64,000 bases of DNA from Sphingopyxis sp. (GTDB taxonomy: Bacteria > Pseudomonadota > Alphaproteobacteria > Sphingomonadales > Sphingomonadaceae): contig NZ_JADIZJ010000001.1 of the NCBI RefSeq assembly GCF_016704835.1, positions 248,001 through 312,000 of the forward strand, in the 5' to 3' direction. Positions 18,051 through 26,973 of the stretch are shown in pieces. Within the stretch, counting starts at the first letter, position 1; every line of letters starts with the position of its first letter. The notes under the pieces were generated by a model, which was not told the origin of the DNA, searched no databases, and saw only the letters and a program-made list of their open reading frames with translations. A program made the translations under genes and the position numbers.

Positions 18051-19700
18051 TTAGAAGTCCATGCCGCCCATGCCGCCCATGCCGCCGCCGCCCATGCCGC
18101 CGCCCATTGCGGGCTTGTCGTCGGGCGATTCGGCGATGCCGGCTTCAGTGGTGATCAGCAGTCCGGCAACCGAGGCTGCGTCCTGCAGCGCGATGCGCAC
18201 GACCTTGGTCGGGTCGATGACACCGGCCTTGACCAAGTCTTCATAGACATCGGTCGAAGCATTGAAGCCGAAGTTGCTGTCCTTCTGGTCGAACAGCTTG
18301 CCAGCGACAACACCGCCGTCAAAGCCGGCGTTTTCCGCGATCTGGCGGACCGGAGCCTGCAGCGCCCGACGGATGATGTCGATGCCGCGGGTCTGGTCTT
18401 CGTTGATGCCGGTCAGGCCTTCGAGTGCTTTGGTGGCGTACAGAAGCGCCGTGCCGCCGCCGGGGACAATGCCTTCTTCGACCGCAGCGCGGGTAGCGTG
18501 AAGCGCATCATCGACGCGATCCTTGCGTTCCTTCACTTCGACTTCCGAAGCGCCGCCGACTTTGATAACGGCAACACCGCCGGCGAGCTTCGCCAGACGT
18601 TCCTGCAGCTTTTCCTTGTCATAGTCGCTGGTCGTCGTTTCAATCTGCGCGCGGATCTGTTCGACGCGGCCCTTGATCGTGTCGGCATCGCCGGCACCAT
18701 CGACGATCGTCGTGTTGTCCTTGTCGATGGTGACGCGCTTGGCCTGCCCGAGCATGTTCAGCGTGACGGTTTCCAGCTTGATGCCCAGGTCTTCGCTGAT
18801 CATTTCACCGTTGGTGAGGATCGCGATGTCCTGCAGCATCGCCTTGCGACGATCGCCAAAGCCCGGTGCCTTGACGGCCGCGACCTTCAGGCCGCCGCGC
18901 AGGCGGTTGACCACCAGCGTCGCGAGCGCTTCGCCTTCGATGTCTTCGGCGATGATCAGCAGCGGACGGCCCGACTGCACAACCGCTTCGAGAATCGGCA
19001 GCATCGACTGGAGGTTCGACAGCTTCTTTTCAAAGATCAGGATGTACGGATCGGCCAGCTCGACGAGCATCTTTTCCGGGTTCGTGATGAAGTAGGGGCT
19101 CAGGTAACCGCGGTCGAACTGCATGCCTTCGACTACGTCGAGCTCGAAATCGAGACCCTTGGCTTCTTCGACGGTGATCACGCCTTCCTTACCGACCTTG
19201 TCCATCGCCTGCGCGATTTTCTCGCCGACTTCGGTGTCGCCATTGGCCGAAATGATGCCGACCTGGGCGATTTCAGCGGTGCCCGAAACCGGCTTCGACT
19301 GCGCCTTGATCGTTTCGACAACCTTGGTGACCGCGAGGTCGATACCGCGCTTCAGATCCATCGGGTTCATGCCGGCGGCAACCGACTTCATGCCTTCGCG
19401 GACGATCGCCTGCGCCAGAACGGTCGCGGTGGTCGTGCCGTCACCGGCGAGGTCGTTGGTCTTCGAAGCAACTTCGCGAACCATCTGCGCGCCCATATTC
19501 TCGAACTTGTCCTTGAGTTCGATTTCCTTGGCGACGGTGACGCCGTCCTTGGTAATGCGGGGAGCGCCGAAGCTCTTGTCGATAACGACGTTGCGGCCCT
19601 TGGGACCGAGGGTCACCTTCACCGCGTCGGCGAGGATGTCGACACCGCGCATAATGCGTTCGCGTGCGTCGCGGCTAAATTTTACGTCTTTTGCAGCCAT
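18051..19700 (-). CDS. groEL: Chaperonin GroEL (60 kDa)
   Basis: The 549-residue protein is a standard GroEL: AAKDVKFSRDARERIMRGVD at the start, GPKGRNVVIDKSFGAPRITKD with the ATP-binding loop, the DGTTTATVLAQAI motif, and the C-terminal GGM tail ending MGGMGGMDF. Two stacked heptameric rings fold proteins in the cytoplasm together with GroES. It lies 63 bp downstream of groES in one operon under the CIRCE operator. Nothing in the sequence is unusual for the family. Confidence 0.98.
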   Translation of the reverse strand: MAAKDVKFSRDARERIMRGVDILADAVKVTLGPKGRNVVIDKSFGAPRITKDGVTVAKEIELKDKFENMGAQMVREVASKTNDLAGDGTTTATVLAQAIVREGMKSVAAGMNPMDLKRGIDLAVTKVVETIKAQSKPVSGTAEIAQVGIISANGDTEVGEKIAQAMDKVGKEGVITVEEAKGLDFELDVVEGMQFDRGYLSPYFITNPEKMLVELADPYILIFEKKLSNLQSMLPILEAVVQSGRPLLIIAEDIEGEALATLVVNRLRGGLKVAAVKAPGFGDRRKAMLQDIAILTNGEMISEDLGIKLETVTLNMLGQAKRVTIDKDNTTIVDGAGDADTIKGRVEQIRAQIETTTSDYDKEKLQERLAKLAGGVAVIKVGGASEVEVKERKDRVDDALHATRAAVEEGIVPGGGTALLYATKALEGLTGINEDQTRGIDIIRRALQAPVRQIAENAGFDGGVVAGKLFDQKDSNFGFNASTDVYEDLVKAGVIDPTKVVRIALQDAASVAGLLITTEAGIAESPDDKPAMGGGMGGGGMGGMGGMDF

Positions 19701-19763
19701 GGGGCTATTCCTTTCAAAGGCGCAGAAAACTGCGCAACTTCACTCGAGATTCGATCAAATCGC

Positions 19764-20051
19764 TCAGGCGATGACGCCGAGGATGTCCGATTCCTTCATG
19801 ATCAACAGCTCTTCGCCATCGACCTTGACTTCGGTGCCCGACCATTTGCCGAACAGGATGCGGTCGCCGGCCTTGACGTCGAGCGGGGTCACCTTGCCGT
19901 CGTCGGCGCGGGCGCCCGAACCGACGGAGACGACTTCGCCTTCCTGCGGCTTTTCCTTGGCGGTGTCGGGGATGATAATGCCGCCAGCCGTTTTTTCTTC
20001 GGCTTCGATACGGCGGACGAGCACTCGGTCGTGCAGCGGACGAAATTGCAT
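19764..20051 (-). CDS. groES: Co-chaperonin GroES
   Basis: The 95-residue protein reads FRPLHDRVLVRRIEAEEKTA followed by the mobile loop GGIIIPDTAKEKPQ and ends MKESDILGVI, the normal GroES pattern. It caps the GroEL ring during protein folding. The ATG at 20051 has GAGGG upstream and gives the standard length; an extension upstream would run into the CIRCE element. First gene of the groESL operon. Confidence 0.98.
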   Translation of the reverse strand: MQFRPLHDRVLVRRIEAEEKTAGGIIIPDTAKEKPQEGEVVSVGSGARADDGKVTPLDVKAGDRILFGKWSGTEVKVDGEELLIMKESDILGVIA

Positions 20052-20083
20052 GGATATCCCTCCAATGATGCAATGGATGTCAT

Positions 20084-20110
20084 TTAGCACTCACAGGGTA
20101 TGAGTGCTAA
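20084..20110 (-). promoter_or_regulatory. CIRCE operator (HrcA binding site)
   Basis: TTAGCACTC, nine bases, then GAGTGCTAA match the CIRCE consensus without mismatch. It lies 33 bp upstream of groES, so HrcA is expected to repress groESL outside heat shock. hrcA itself is not in the window. Confidence 0.97.
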
Positions 20111-20171
20111 CAGACGGCCATATGGGTGGGAGTCCGATAGGCGTCAACCACCGCTCGCCAAGTTTTTTGCG

Positions 20172-21569
20172 TCAGAGCGGGAGCAGGCCGAGACGGGCGC
20201 GCATCCGCCACCGCATCAGCAGCACCGCTGACACCACAATAAGCCCGACCGCCAGCCCGATCCACACCCCGACCCCGGCCAGCGGGGTCCAGAAGCCGAG
20301 GTAGATGGCGGTACCATAACCTGCGATCCAGTAACCGCAGATCGCGATGATCATCGGGGTTCGGGTGTCCTGCAAGCCGCGCAGCACGCCAGCGGCAACC
20401 GCCTGCGCGCCGTCGAACAGCTGGAACGCCGCCGCGACGACGAGGAACTGCATTGCGAAACCGACGAGCGCCGCATTGCGCGCCGCGTCGACATCGACAT
20501 AGATCGACAGCACCAGCGTCGGGAATAACCACATCAACAGCGCTGTGAACGCCATGAAGCCGATGCCGAGCACGAGCGACGCCTGCCCGGCGTGCGCGAT
20601 GCCGCGATGGTCGCGCGCACCATAGGCGAGCCCGACGCGGATCGTTGCCGCCTGTGCAACCCCGAACGGAATCTGGAACGCGAGCGCGGCGACCTGGAGC
20701 GCGATCGTGTGACCTGCGAGTTCGGTTTCGCCGATCCGTCCCATCAGGAACGCGGCGCCAGTGAACAGGCCGGCCTCGGCCAAAATCGTCAGAGCGATCG
20801 GGGTGCCGATGCGCAGCATATCGAAAAAGCGCGTCCATTCGGTGCGCCACCAGTTACCGAACAGATGATAGCGCCGCAGGCGCCGGTCGGACTGGATGAC
20901 AACGACATAGGCGAGCAGCATCAGCACGCTGGTCAACACGCTGGAAATCGCCGAGCCATGGAGCCCGAGCGCGGGCATGCCGAGGTTGCCGAACACGAGC
21001 GCCCAGTTGCCGAGTGCGTTGACGCCAAGCGCGCCAAAGGTGATCGCGGTCGCGATCGTCGGCCGCCCGAGCGCGGAGACGAAGATACGCAGCACCGTTG
21101 CCGCGATCATCGGGAACATGCCCCACATCAGGATCAGCAGGAAACCGGCAGCGCGCGCCGAGGTTTCAGCGGGTTGGCCGGTCGCGACCATGATCGGTCC
21201 GCCTGCGGCGCAAATGACCATGAAGACGAGCGATACCAAAGTGCTGAGCCATAAAGCCATGCGCACCGTCCGCCGCACTTCGCGCACCGCATGTTTGCGG
21301 CGCCCAAGCTCGGCGGCGATCAGCGGCGCGGCGGCGCCGACCAGGCCGCTACCGGTCCATAACAACAGGCCGAAAATCGACACGCCGAGCGACGAGGCGG
21401 CGAGCGCAGCATCGCCAAGCCTTGCGACGAAGATGACGTCGATCGCATGGACGAGCATCTGGAGTAGGTTCGCCACCGCCAGCGGCAGGGCAAGCGCCAG
21501 TGTCGCCCGGAACTCCTGACGAAGACCCTGCGGCGTTTCCGCGGTCAAAGGCGTGGCCTGCTGCAACAT
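20172..21569 (-). CDS. MATE family efflux transporter
   Basis: The 465-residue inner-membrane protein has about twelve hydrophobic segments in two similar halves, as in NorM-type MATE exporters. Recognisable parts are LALALPLAVANLLQMLVHAID at helix 1, VARLGDAALAASSLG, and in the second half GTPIALTILAEAGLFTGAAF and GRIGETELAGHTIALQVAAL. MATE proteins export cationic drugs or metabolites in exchange for Na+ or H+. It ends shortly after the CIRCE region and starts at ATG 21569. The substrate cannot be deduced. Confidence 0.93.
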   Translation of the reverse strand: MLQQATPLTAETPQGLRQEFRATLALALPLAVANLLQMLVHAIDVIFVARLGDAALAASSLGVSIFGLLLWTGSGLVGAAAPLIAAELGRRKHAVREVRRTVRMALWLSTLVSLVFMVICAAGGPIMVATGQPAETSARAAGFLLILMWGMFPMIAATVLRIFVSALGRPTIATAITFGALGVNALGNWALVFGNLGMPALGLHGSAISSVLTSVLMLLAYVVVIQSDRRLRRYHLFGNWWRTEWTRFFDMLRIGTPIALTILAEAGLFTGAAFLMGRIGETELAGHTIALQVAALAFQIPFGVAQAATIRVGLAYGARDHRGIAHAGQASLVLGIGFMAFTALLMWLFPTLVLSIYVDVDAARNAALVGFAMQFLVVAAAFQLFDGAQAVAAGVLRGLQDTRTPMIIAICGYWIAGYGTAIYLGFWTPLAGVGVWIGLAVGLIVVSAVLLMRWRMRARLGLLPL

Positions 21570-21676
21570 AGCCGGCTCGGATAGGCGCGGCGGTGCGGCG
21601 GTTCAATCCGGGGCGATGGTCGGGGGAATTTTCGAGGGCGGGGGTGGCAAAAAGGCAACAACGCCGACAGCAAGGT

Positions 21677-21758
21677 GTTATTGCGAGCAAAGTGAAGCAA
21701 TCCAGAGCGGTTTACGCACATTCTGGATTGCCGCGTCGCTTCGCTCCTCGCAATGACG
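21677..21758. repeat. Dispersed inverted repeat, family A copy 2
   Basis: The element begins GTTATTGCGAG and ends CTCGCAATGACG, with inner arms GCAATCCAGAG and TTCTGGATTGC. It lies between the MATE gene and the end of the Pycsar-effector-like gene. The left end has drifted more than in other copies. Confidence 0.85.
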
Positions 21759-21766
21759 ATGCTATC

Positions 21767-22339
21767 TCACCCCCGCCACATCGCTACCATCTCGAACGCA
21801 AACGCCCCGAAGGTCAGCGTCAGCCCGACCACGAACAACCGATACGCATAGGCCAGAAAGCGATATTTGCGCCGCGCCAGCACGATGCCGTTCTGATAGG
21901 TGTCGCGCAGCATCGTCTCGTACAGATCTTCCTCGGTCCGCAGCCGCGCCTTGACCGCGTCGATGAACTCATCCTCCTCCATCTGGGCAAAGCGCCCGAA
22001 AAACAGGATGTTGCTGTGATCCTTGCCGTCTTTGAACACGATCGGCGGCGCCTTGCCGACGCGCGGCAGCACCGCCGATACCGCAAGCAGCGCCGACAGA
22101 AAGGAAAAGGTCGCGAGGATCGTCAGCGGCATCGCCAGCGCCCCCGCTCCGGCGCGCGCCTGCCCGACCGCGAGTGTGAACACGACAAAGGTCGCGCCCA
22201 TCAGGATCGAAGCCTTCTGGTCGGCCATCTGCGACAGCTGCATCGTCAGCTGTTGGTTGGTGCGCACCAGATGCACCGCGTTCGGCGGGAAGGACACCGC
22301 GGGCGGCGTCGGTGGTGTCGATGCGTTTTCGCTATCCAT
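21767..22339 (-). CDS. Pycsar effector-like membrane protein (DUF5706)
   Basis: The 190-residue protein has a proline-rich N-terminus, a helix VHLVRTNQQLTMQLSQMAD leading into QKASILMGATFVVFTLAVG as first membrane helix, a second membrane helix (LTILATFSFLSALLAVSAVL), a soluble acidic middle and a third membrane helix near the C-terminus. This is the arrangement of DUF5706 proteins, the group that includes the PycTM effectors of cyclic-nucleotide (Pycsar) phage defence. No nucleotide cyclase gene is next to it, so a defence role is not supported here. It is divergent from the acp-spt pair, with 164 bp between the starts. Confidence 0.65.
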   Translation of the reverse strand: MDSENASTPPTPPAVSFPPNAVHLVRTNQQLTMQLSQMADQKASILMGATFVVFTLAVGQARAGAGALAMPLTILATFSFLSALLAVSAVLPRVGKAPPIVFKDGKDHSNILFFGRFAQMEEDEFIDAVKARLRTEEDLYETMLRDTYQNGIVLARRKYRFLAYAYRLFVVGLTLTFGAFAFEMVAMWRG

Positions 22340-22503
22340 GGCTTGTCCCCTTGCCTTAGCAATACGCCAGCGACCCGTCACAGCGATGCCATGAAGTGCC
22401 GCCAGCGGCAAGATGTTGCCCTGTTCCCGCCGCATTCGCTTGCCAATCGGACCATGGCGCGGCATTCCCGCGCGCAACATTATATCTTTATGGGACGCAC
22501 CAC

Positions 22504-22740
22504 ATGAGCACCGCCCTGCGCGACCAGATTTTCGGCCTTATCGCTCCCTTCAACAAAAAGGGTGTCGAGCTGACCGATGCGACGACCTTTGCCGGCGACC
22601 TTGAATGGGACAGCCTGACGGTGATGGATTTTGTCGCCGAGGTCGAAGACACGTTCGACATCATCATCAGCATGAACATGCAGGCTGAGATCGAAACCGT
22701 GGGCCAGCTGGTCGCGGCGGTGGCGAAACTGCAGGGCTGA
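22504..22740 (+). CDS. Acyl carrier protein dedicated to sphingolipid synthesis
   Basis: The 78-residue protein is a phosphopantetheine-binding carrier: the attachment site is Ser in LEWDSLTVMDFVAEVEDTF, and the helical pattern fits ACP. It is not the general fatty acid ACP, whose surrounding motif is usually DSLDTVELVM. It lies seven bases before the serine palmitoyltransferase gene on the same strand. In Caulobacter and sphingomonads an ACP next to spt supplies the acyl chain for ketosphinganine formation. The ATG at 22504 is chosen because the upstream extension is in the divergent promoter region. Confidence 0.88.
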   Translation: MSTALRDQIFGLIAPFNKKGVELTDATTFAGDLEWDSLTVMDFVAEVEDTFDIIISMNMQAEIETVGQLVAAVAKLQG

Positions 22741-22747
22741 CAGGGCG

Positions 22748-23950
22748 ATGACCGATCTCTTCTCGAAATTCGATCCGCTGATCCAGCAGCGCGAGACCCT
22801 GCTCGCGACCGGGGTCACCGATCCCTATAATCTGGTGATGGAAAAAGTGATCTCGCCGACCGTCGCGATCTGCAACGGGCGCGAGACGATCCTGCTCGGC
22901 ACCTATAATTATATGGGCATGACCTTCGACCCGGACGTCATCGCCGCGGGCAAGGATGCGCTCGACAAATTCGGCGCGGGCACCACCGGCAGCCGCGTCC
23001 TCAACGGCACCTATCAGGGCCACAAGGAGTGCGAAGAGGCGCTCAAAGAATTTTACGCCATGGAGCATGCCATGGTGTTTTCAACGGGTTATCAGGCGAA
23101 CCTCGGCATCATTTCGACGATCGCGGGCAAGGGTGACTATGTCATCCTCGACATCGACAGCCATGCCTCAATCTATGACGGCTGCGCGATGGGCAACGCG
23201 GAAATTGTCGCCTTTCGCCACAATGACGTCGAAGCGCTGGAAAAGCGGCTGAAGCGCCTGCCTCCGGAGGCCGGCAAGCTGGTGGTGCTCGAAGGCGTCT
23301 ATTCGATGCTCGGCGACGTCGCGCCGCTGAAAGAGATGATCCGCGTCTCCAAGGAAGCTGGCGCGATGGTGCTCGTCGACGAGGCGCATTCGATGGGCTT
23401 TATCGGCGAGAATGGCCGCGGCGTCGCCGAGGCGCAGGGGGTGATCGACGACGTCGACTTCATCATCGGTACGTTCAGCAAGAGCGTCGGCACCGTCGGC
23501 GGTTTCTGCGTGTCGAACCACCCGAAATTCGAAATTCTGCGGCTCGTCTGCCGCCCCTATGTCTTCACCGCGTCGCTGCCGCCCAGTGTCGTCGCGACCG
23601 CCGCGACGAGTATCCGCAAGCTGATGCACGGATCGAACAAGCGCGCGCATCTGTGGGAAAATTCGAAGGTGCTGCACAAAGGTCTGCGCGATCTGGGCTT
23701 CACGCTCGGCACCGTAGAGGCGCAATCGGCGATCATCGCAGTCATCATGCCCGACCTCGAAAAGGGCGCGATGATGTGGGAAGCGCTGCTCGACGAAGGG
23801 CTGTACGTCAATCTCGCGCGCCCGCCCGCGACCCCCGCGAACATGACTTTGCTGCGCTGTTCGCTGTGCGCCGAACATTCGATCGAACAGGTCGGCGAAA
23901 TCCTCGGCCGCTTCGAACGCGCCGGCAAGCGCATCGGGATTATCGGCTGA
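22748..23950 (+). CDS. spt: Serine palmitoyltransferase
   Basis: The 400-residue PLP enzyme condenses serine with an acyl thioester to 3-ketosphinganine, the first step of sphingolipid synthesis. Segments such as LLGTYNYMGMTFDPDVIAAG, VFSTGYQANLGIIST, DSHASIYDG (His139), VLEGVYSMLGD, LVDEAHSMGF (Asp211, His214) and GTFSKSVGTVGGF (Lys245, the PLP lysine) are very close to the structurally known Sphingomonas enzyme as I remember it. The enzyme is soluble and homodimeric in that group. Transcribed with the acp gene, seven bases downstream of it. Confidence 0.95.
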   Translation: MTDLFSKFDPLIQQRETLLATGVTDPYNLVMEKVISPTVAICNGRETILLGTYNYMGMTFDPDVIAAGKDALDKFGAGTTGSRVLNGTYQGHKECEEALKEFYAMEHAMVFSTGYQANLGIISTIAGKGDYVILDIDSHASIYDGCAMGNAEIVAFRHNDVEALEKRLKRLPPEAGKLVVLEGVYSMLGDVAPLKEMIRVSKEAGAMVLVDEAHSMGFIGENGRGVAEAQGVIDDVDFIIGTFSKSVGTVGGFCVSNHPKFEILRLVCRPYVFTASLPPSVVATAATSIRKLMHGSNKRAHLWENSKVLHKGLRDLGFTLGTVEAQSAIIAVIMPDLEKGAMMWEALLDEGLYVNLARPPATPANMTLLRCSLCAEHSIEQVGEILGRFERAGKRIGIIG

Positions 23951-24062
23951 ACCGAGCCGGCCCCCGACCAGCGGATTCCTTTTTACGCCGAACCGAAGCG
24001 GCGTACGATTGCGGGGGGTTTCGGCGCTTTGCGGCGCCGCCCTTGTCCGGTAAGACGGACGC

Positions 24063-26033
24063 GTGTTCGAACGGGATGGCGATACCGAAACCGAGACGCG
24101 GCGAGAGCGGCTACGCTTCTGGCTGACAATCGGCATGGCGACGATGCTGACCGGCATTGTCGGGGCGCTTGTTCTGTTGCTCGTGCGCGCCAACGACAAC
24201 TACGACCGCTCGCTCGGCTGGCAGACGCAGAGCCTGGAAGTCATTTCTCAGACCCGCTCGCTCGATGCCACCCTGGCGCGCGCCGAGGCGGCGCTTGGAC
24301 GGTTCGCGGTCGGGTTGCAAAAAGAGGATGGCCGGGTCTTTGAACAACAATGGGGCTTGGCGCGGCAATATTTGGCCCGGCTCGACCGCACCGTCCGCGA
24401 CAACGCCGTGCAGGCGAAGCTGGTCGACGAACTCACACAGGAGATGGACCGCCGGGGGAGCCAGCTTGGCGACGCGGCGCTCAGCGCCAATTACAGCCAG
24501 ACCGTTGCCGCAATTTCCAAATACCACGCCGCGGGCCATGACGCCGCGCTCGGCCGTATCGACCGCCTGCTGACCCAAATCATCGGCAACGAACGCGCAT
24601 TGTTGCGTGAGCGCAACCGCGTCGCCGCCGCCGACCGGGCGAGCTTGAACCAGGCGATCCTGCTCTTCTCACTGCTCGGCGCCGCCGCGGCGGCGGTGGC
24701 CATTGGCGCAACCTTTTCGCTCGTTCGCGCCGAAGCCGAACGCCGCGTCGCGCGGCGCGAACAAGCCGCCGAGAGCGACCGAGCGATGCAGCTGGAGCAA
24801 GCAGTCGAGGCGCGCACCGCCGAACTCGAACGCGCCAATATCGCGCTGCGCAGCGAGATGACCGAGCGCGAAGCGGCCGAGGCGCAGCTGCGTCAGGCGC
24901 AGAAGATGGAGGCGGTCGGCCAGCTGACCGGCGGCATTGCGCATGATTTCAACAATATGCTGGCGGTTGTCGTCGGCGGACTCGAACTCGCGCAACGCTG
25001 GCTGCCCGATACTCCCGAAAAGGCCGAGCGCCACCTTGCCAATGCGCTCGACGGCGCCAACCGCGCCGCCGATCTGACCCGGCGGTTGCTCACCTTTGCC
25101 CGATCCGAACCCGCGCGCCCCGAAATCACCGCCGTCGATGACTGCATCGCCAGCTTTGCCGAGCTGATCGAAAGAACCATCGGCGACCGGATCGCATTGA
25201 CCCTCGACCTCAACGCCGACGGCCTCGCCTGCTGGCTCGACCGGCAGCAGTTCGAAAACGCGCTGCTCAACCTCGCCGTCAATGCGCGCGACGCGATGAA
25301 CGGCCATGGTTCGCTGACGATCCGCACTCTGGACGATGGCAACGGCAAAGCACTGGCAGTGCAGGTGATCGATACCGGATGCGGGATGCCGCCTGAAGTG
25401 CTCGAACGCGTGTTCGACCCCTTCTACACCACCAAGCCCGCGGGTCAGGGAACGGGCCTCGGTATGAGCCAGGTCTTCGCCTTTTGCCGCCAGTCGGGTG
25501 GCGAGGTGCAGATTTCATCGATCGAAGGCGACGGTACCAGTGTCGCCATGCTGCTACCGGTGGCAAAGCCGCAGAGGGTCGCCGCCGCCGCGAGCGACAA
25601 TGATAGCGACGCTGCCGTTGCTGCGCCGACCGAAGCGCTGAGCATATTGGTGGTCGAGGATGACCAGCGAGTGCTGGCAGCAACGGTCGATGCGGTCGAG
25701 GAACTGGGTCACAGTGCGGTCGCGTGCGGCAATCCGCTTGAGGCCGAGCGGCTCGTCGAGAGCCGGTTGGCAGATGGAGGTCGATTCGATCTTATCCTGT
25801 CGGACGTGCTGATGCCCGACATCACTGGCCCCGAAATGGTCGCGCAGCTCAAACGGCGCTGGCCCGCCCTGTCGGTGCTGTTCGTGACGGGCTATTCGGG
25901 TGACGCGAGCGGCATCGCCAGCTTCGGTGACCATAACGTGCTGCGCAAACCCTTCACGCTAAACGCGCTCGATCAGGCGATCCGGCGCTGCGGCGAGGTC
26001 CGGCCGAGCGAGGAGCAGCGGCTGGCGAGTTAG
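24063..26033 (+). CDS. Hybrid sensor histidine kinase with receiver domain
   Basis: The 656-residue protein has two membrane helices (residues about 18-40 and 198-222) enclosing a periplasmic CHASE3-like helical sensor, a coiled coil, a HisKA domain with GGIAHDFNNMLAVV (phospho-His), an HATPase domain with NLAVNARDAM, DTGCGMPP and GTGLGMSQVF, and a C-terminal receiver with ILVVEDDQRV and phospho-Asp in LILSDVLMPDI. It starts at GTG 24063. The signal and partner are unknown. Position between spt and the convergent lipid kinase operon raises the possibility that it responds to envelope state, but that is inference. Confidence 0.92.
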   Translation: MFERDGDTETETRRERLRFWLTIGMATMLTGIVGALVLLLVRANDNYDRSLGWQTQSLEVISQTRSLDATLARAEAALGRFAVGLQKEDGRVFEQQWGLARQYLARLDRTVRDNAVQAKLVDELTQEMDRRGSQLGDAALSANYSQTVAAISKYHAAGHDAALGRIDRLLTQIIGNERALLRERNRVAAADRASLNQAILLFSLLGAAAAAVAIGATFSLVRAEAERRVARREQAAESDRAMQLEQAVEARTAELERANIALRSEMTEREAAEAQLRQAQKMEAVGQLTGGIAHDFNNMLAVVVGGLELAQRWLPDTPEKAERHLANALDGANRAADLTRRLLTFARSEPARPEITAVDDCIASFAELIERTIGDRIALTLDLNADGLACWLDRQQFENALLNLAVNARDAMNGHGSLTIRTLDDGNGKALAVQVIDTGCGMPPEVLERVFDPFYTTKPAGQGTGLGMSQVFAFCRQSGGEVQISSIEGDGTSVAMLLPVAKPQRVAAAASDNDSDAAVAAPTEALSILVVEDDQRVLAATVDAVEELGHSAVACGNPLEAERLVESRLADGGRFDLILSDVLMPDITGPEMVAQLKRRWPALSVLFVTGYSGDASGIASFGDHNVLRKPFTLNALDQAIRRCGEVRPSEEQRLAS

Positions 26034-26044
26034 GCCGTGGCGGC

Positions 26045-26965
26045 CTACCGGATCGCACCGCTTTTCATCAGGCGCGGCACCAGCGTCAGCGCGGCGACCA
26101 GCGGCCAGCGGCGCTGCCACGGCTTGATCTCGATCTTTGTCCCTGCATGGCGATTGATCTTCCACGCCAGATAATCGATGCCGCCGGCGTAGGTCAGGCT
26201 GGCCTTGGCGAGCCGCGCGATGCTGAGCGCCTTGCCGCGGCGACGCATCTGACCCCACCGTCGGCGCGCTGTATCGGCATGGAAGGCGTTCGCAACCTCG
26301 CCATTCGGGCCGATTCCCCGGCGCGTCGCGATTTCCGCCAAGGTCGCCACAGCGAACCGCTCGTAACGGTCGAGATCGGCATCGACGATTGATACCGATC
26401 GCCCGTTCCGCTCGGCGCGCAATTCGGCTTGATAAGTGTGGGCAAAACCGGCGCGCCATATATCTACCGGCGGCGCCGATGCGTCCGGCACCATCGTCGG
26501 TATCGTCAATTCGAATAGCGTCACCGGTGCCTCCACAACGGCAGCGACGACACGATCGGCGGCGACATGATCGACCGACCAGACCAGACGACTTGGCTGT
26601 GCAAAACGCGCCCACACCGACACATTGGATGCCTCCCCGCTGTTGAGCAGTTCAAAGTCCCGTTCACTGAGCACCGCATATTTGGCGATCAGTCCGCCAT
26701 GTTGGAACGGAAAGACATTGGGAGGAATCAACCGGTTTGCCGCCGCCATCCAGCGTTTGGAATAGGCGTCGCTATAATCGGACACGATCAGATAAAAATC
26801 GAGCATCAATCCGTCGAGCTCGCTCTCGCGCAGACAGCTTCCGTAAAATAGCACCGCGCGCGCGCTCCCGGGATATTGGGCGGCGATGGCCTGAGCCATC
26901 GTGGCGACACGGGGGTCGACGGGGGCCGATAATTCGGCATGGACCAAGTCGATCAGGTCGGACAC
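26045..26965 (-). CDS. Tam41-like nucleotidyltransferase, CpgA-like
   Basis: The 306-residue protein has ARAVLFYGSCLRES (GS at 42-43) and then GLMLDFYLIVSDY (Asp56), a pattern of a nucleotidyltransferase P-loop-like GS followed by a single acidic position. That spacing resembles mitochondrial Tam41, a CDP-diacylglycerol synthase with YGSG and a later DF motif. The start is GTG at 26965, eight bases after the lipid kinase stop; an ATG alternative inside would lose the N-terminal helix. It is third gene of the DUF2141-lipid kinase-nucleotidyltransferase operon, the same three families as I recall for Caulobacter cpgABC. The substrate is not established here. Confidence 0.6.
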   Translation of the reverse strand: MSDLIDLVHAELSAPVDPRVATMAQAIAAQYPGSARAVLFYGSCLRESELDGLMLDFYLIVSDYSDAYSKRWMAAANRLIPPNVFPFQHGGLIAKYAVLSERDFELLNSGEASNVSVWARFAQPSRLVWSVDHVAADRVVAAVVEAPVTLFELTIPTMVPDASAPPVDIWRAGFAHTYQAELRAERNGRSVSIVDADLDRYERFAVATLAEIATRRGIGPNGEVANAFHADTARRRWGQMRRRGKALSIARLAKASLTYAGGIDYLAWKINRHAGTKIEIKPWQRRWPLVAALTLVPRLMKSGAIR

Positions 26966-26973
26966 GCGATCGC

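Noticed and set aside
17823..20087. A long plus-strand open frame opposite groEL and groES
   Set aside because: groEL, groES, their terminator and CIRCE operator explain the region on the minus strand; the opposite frame has no family features.
21767..22339. A complete Pycsar phage defence system
   Set aside because: Only an effector-like protein is present. No nucleotide cyclase is adjacent and the neighbours are MATE, acp and spt, so defence is not supported.
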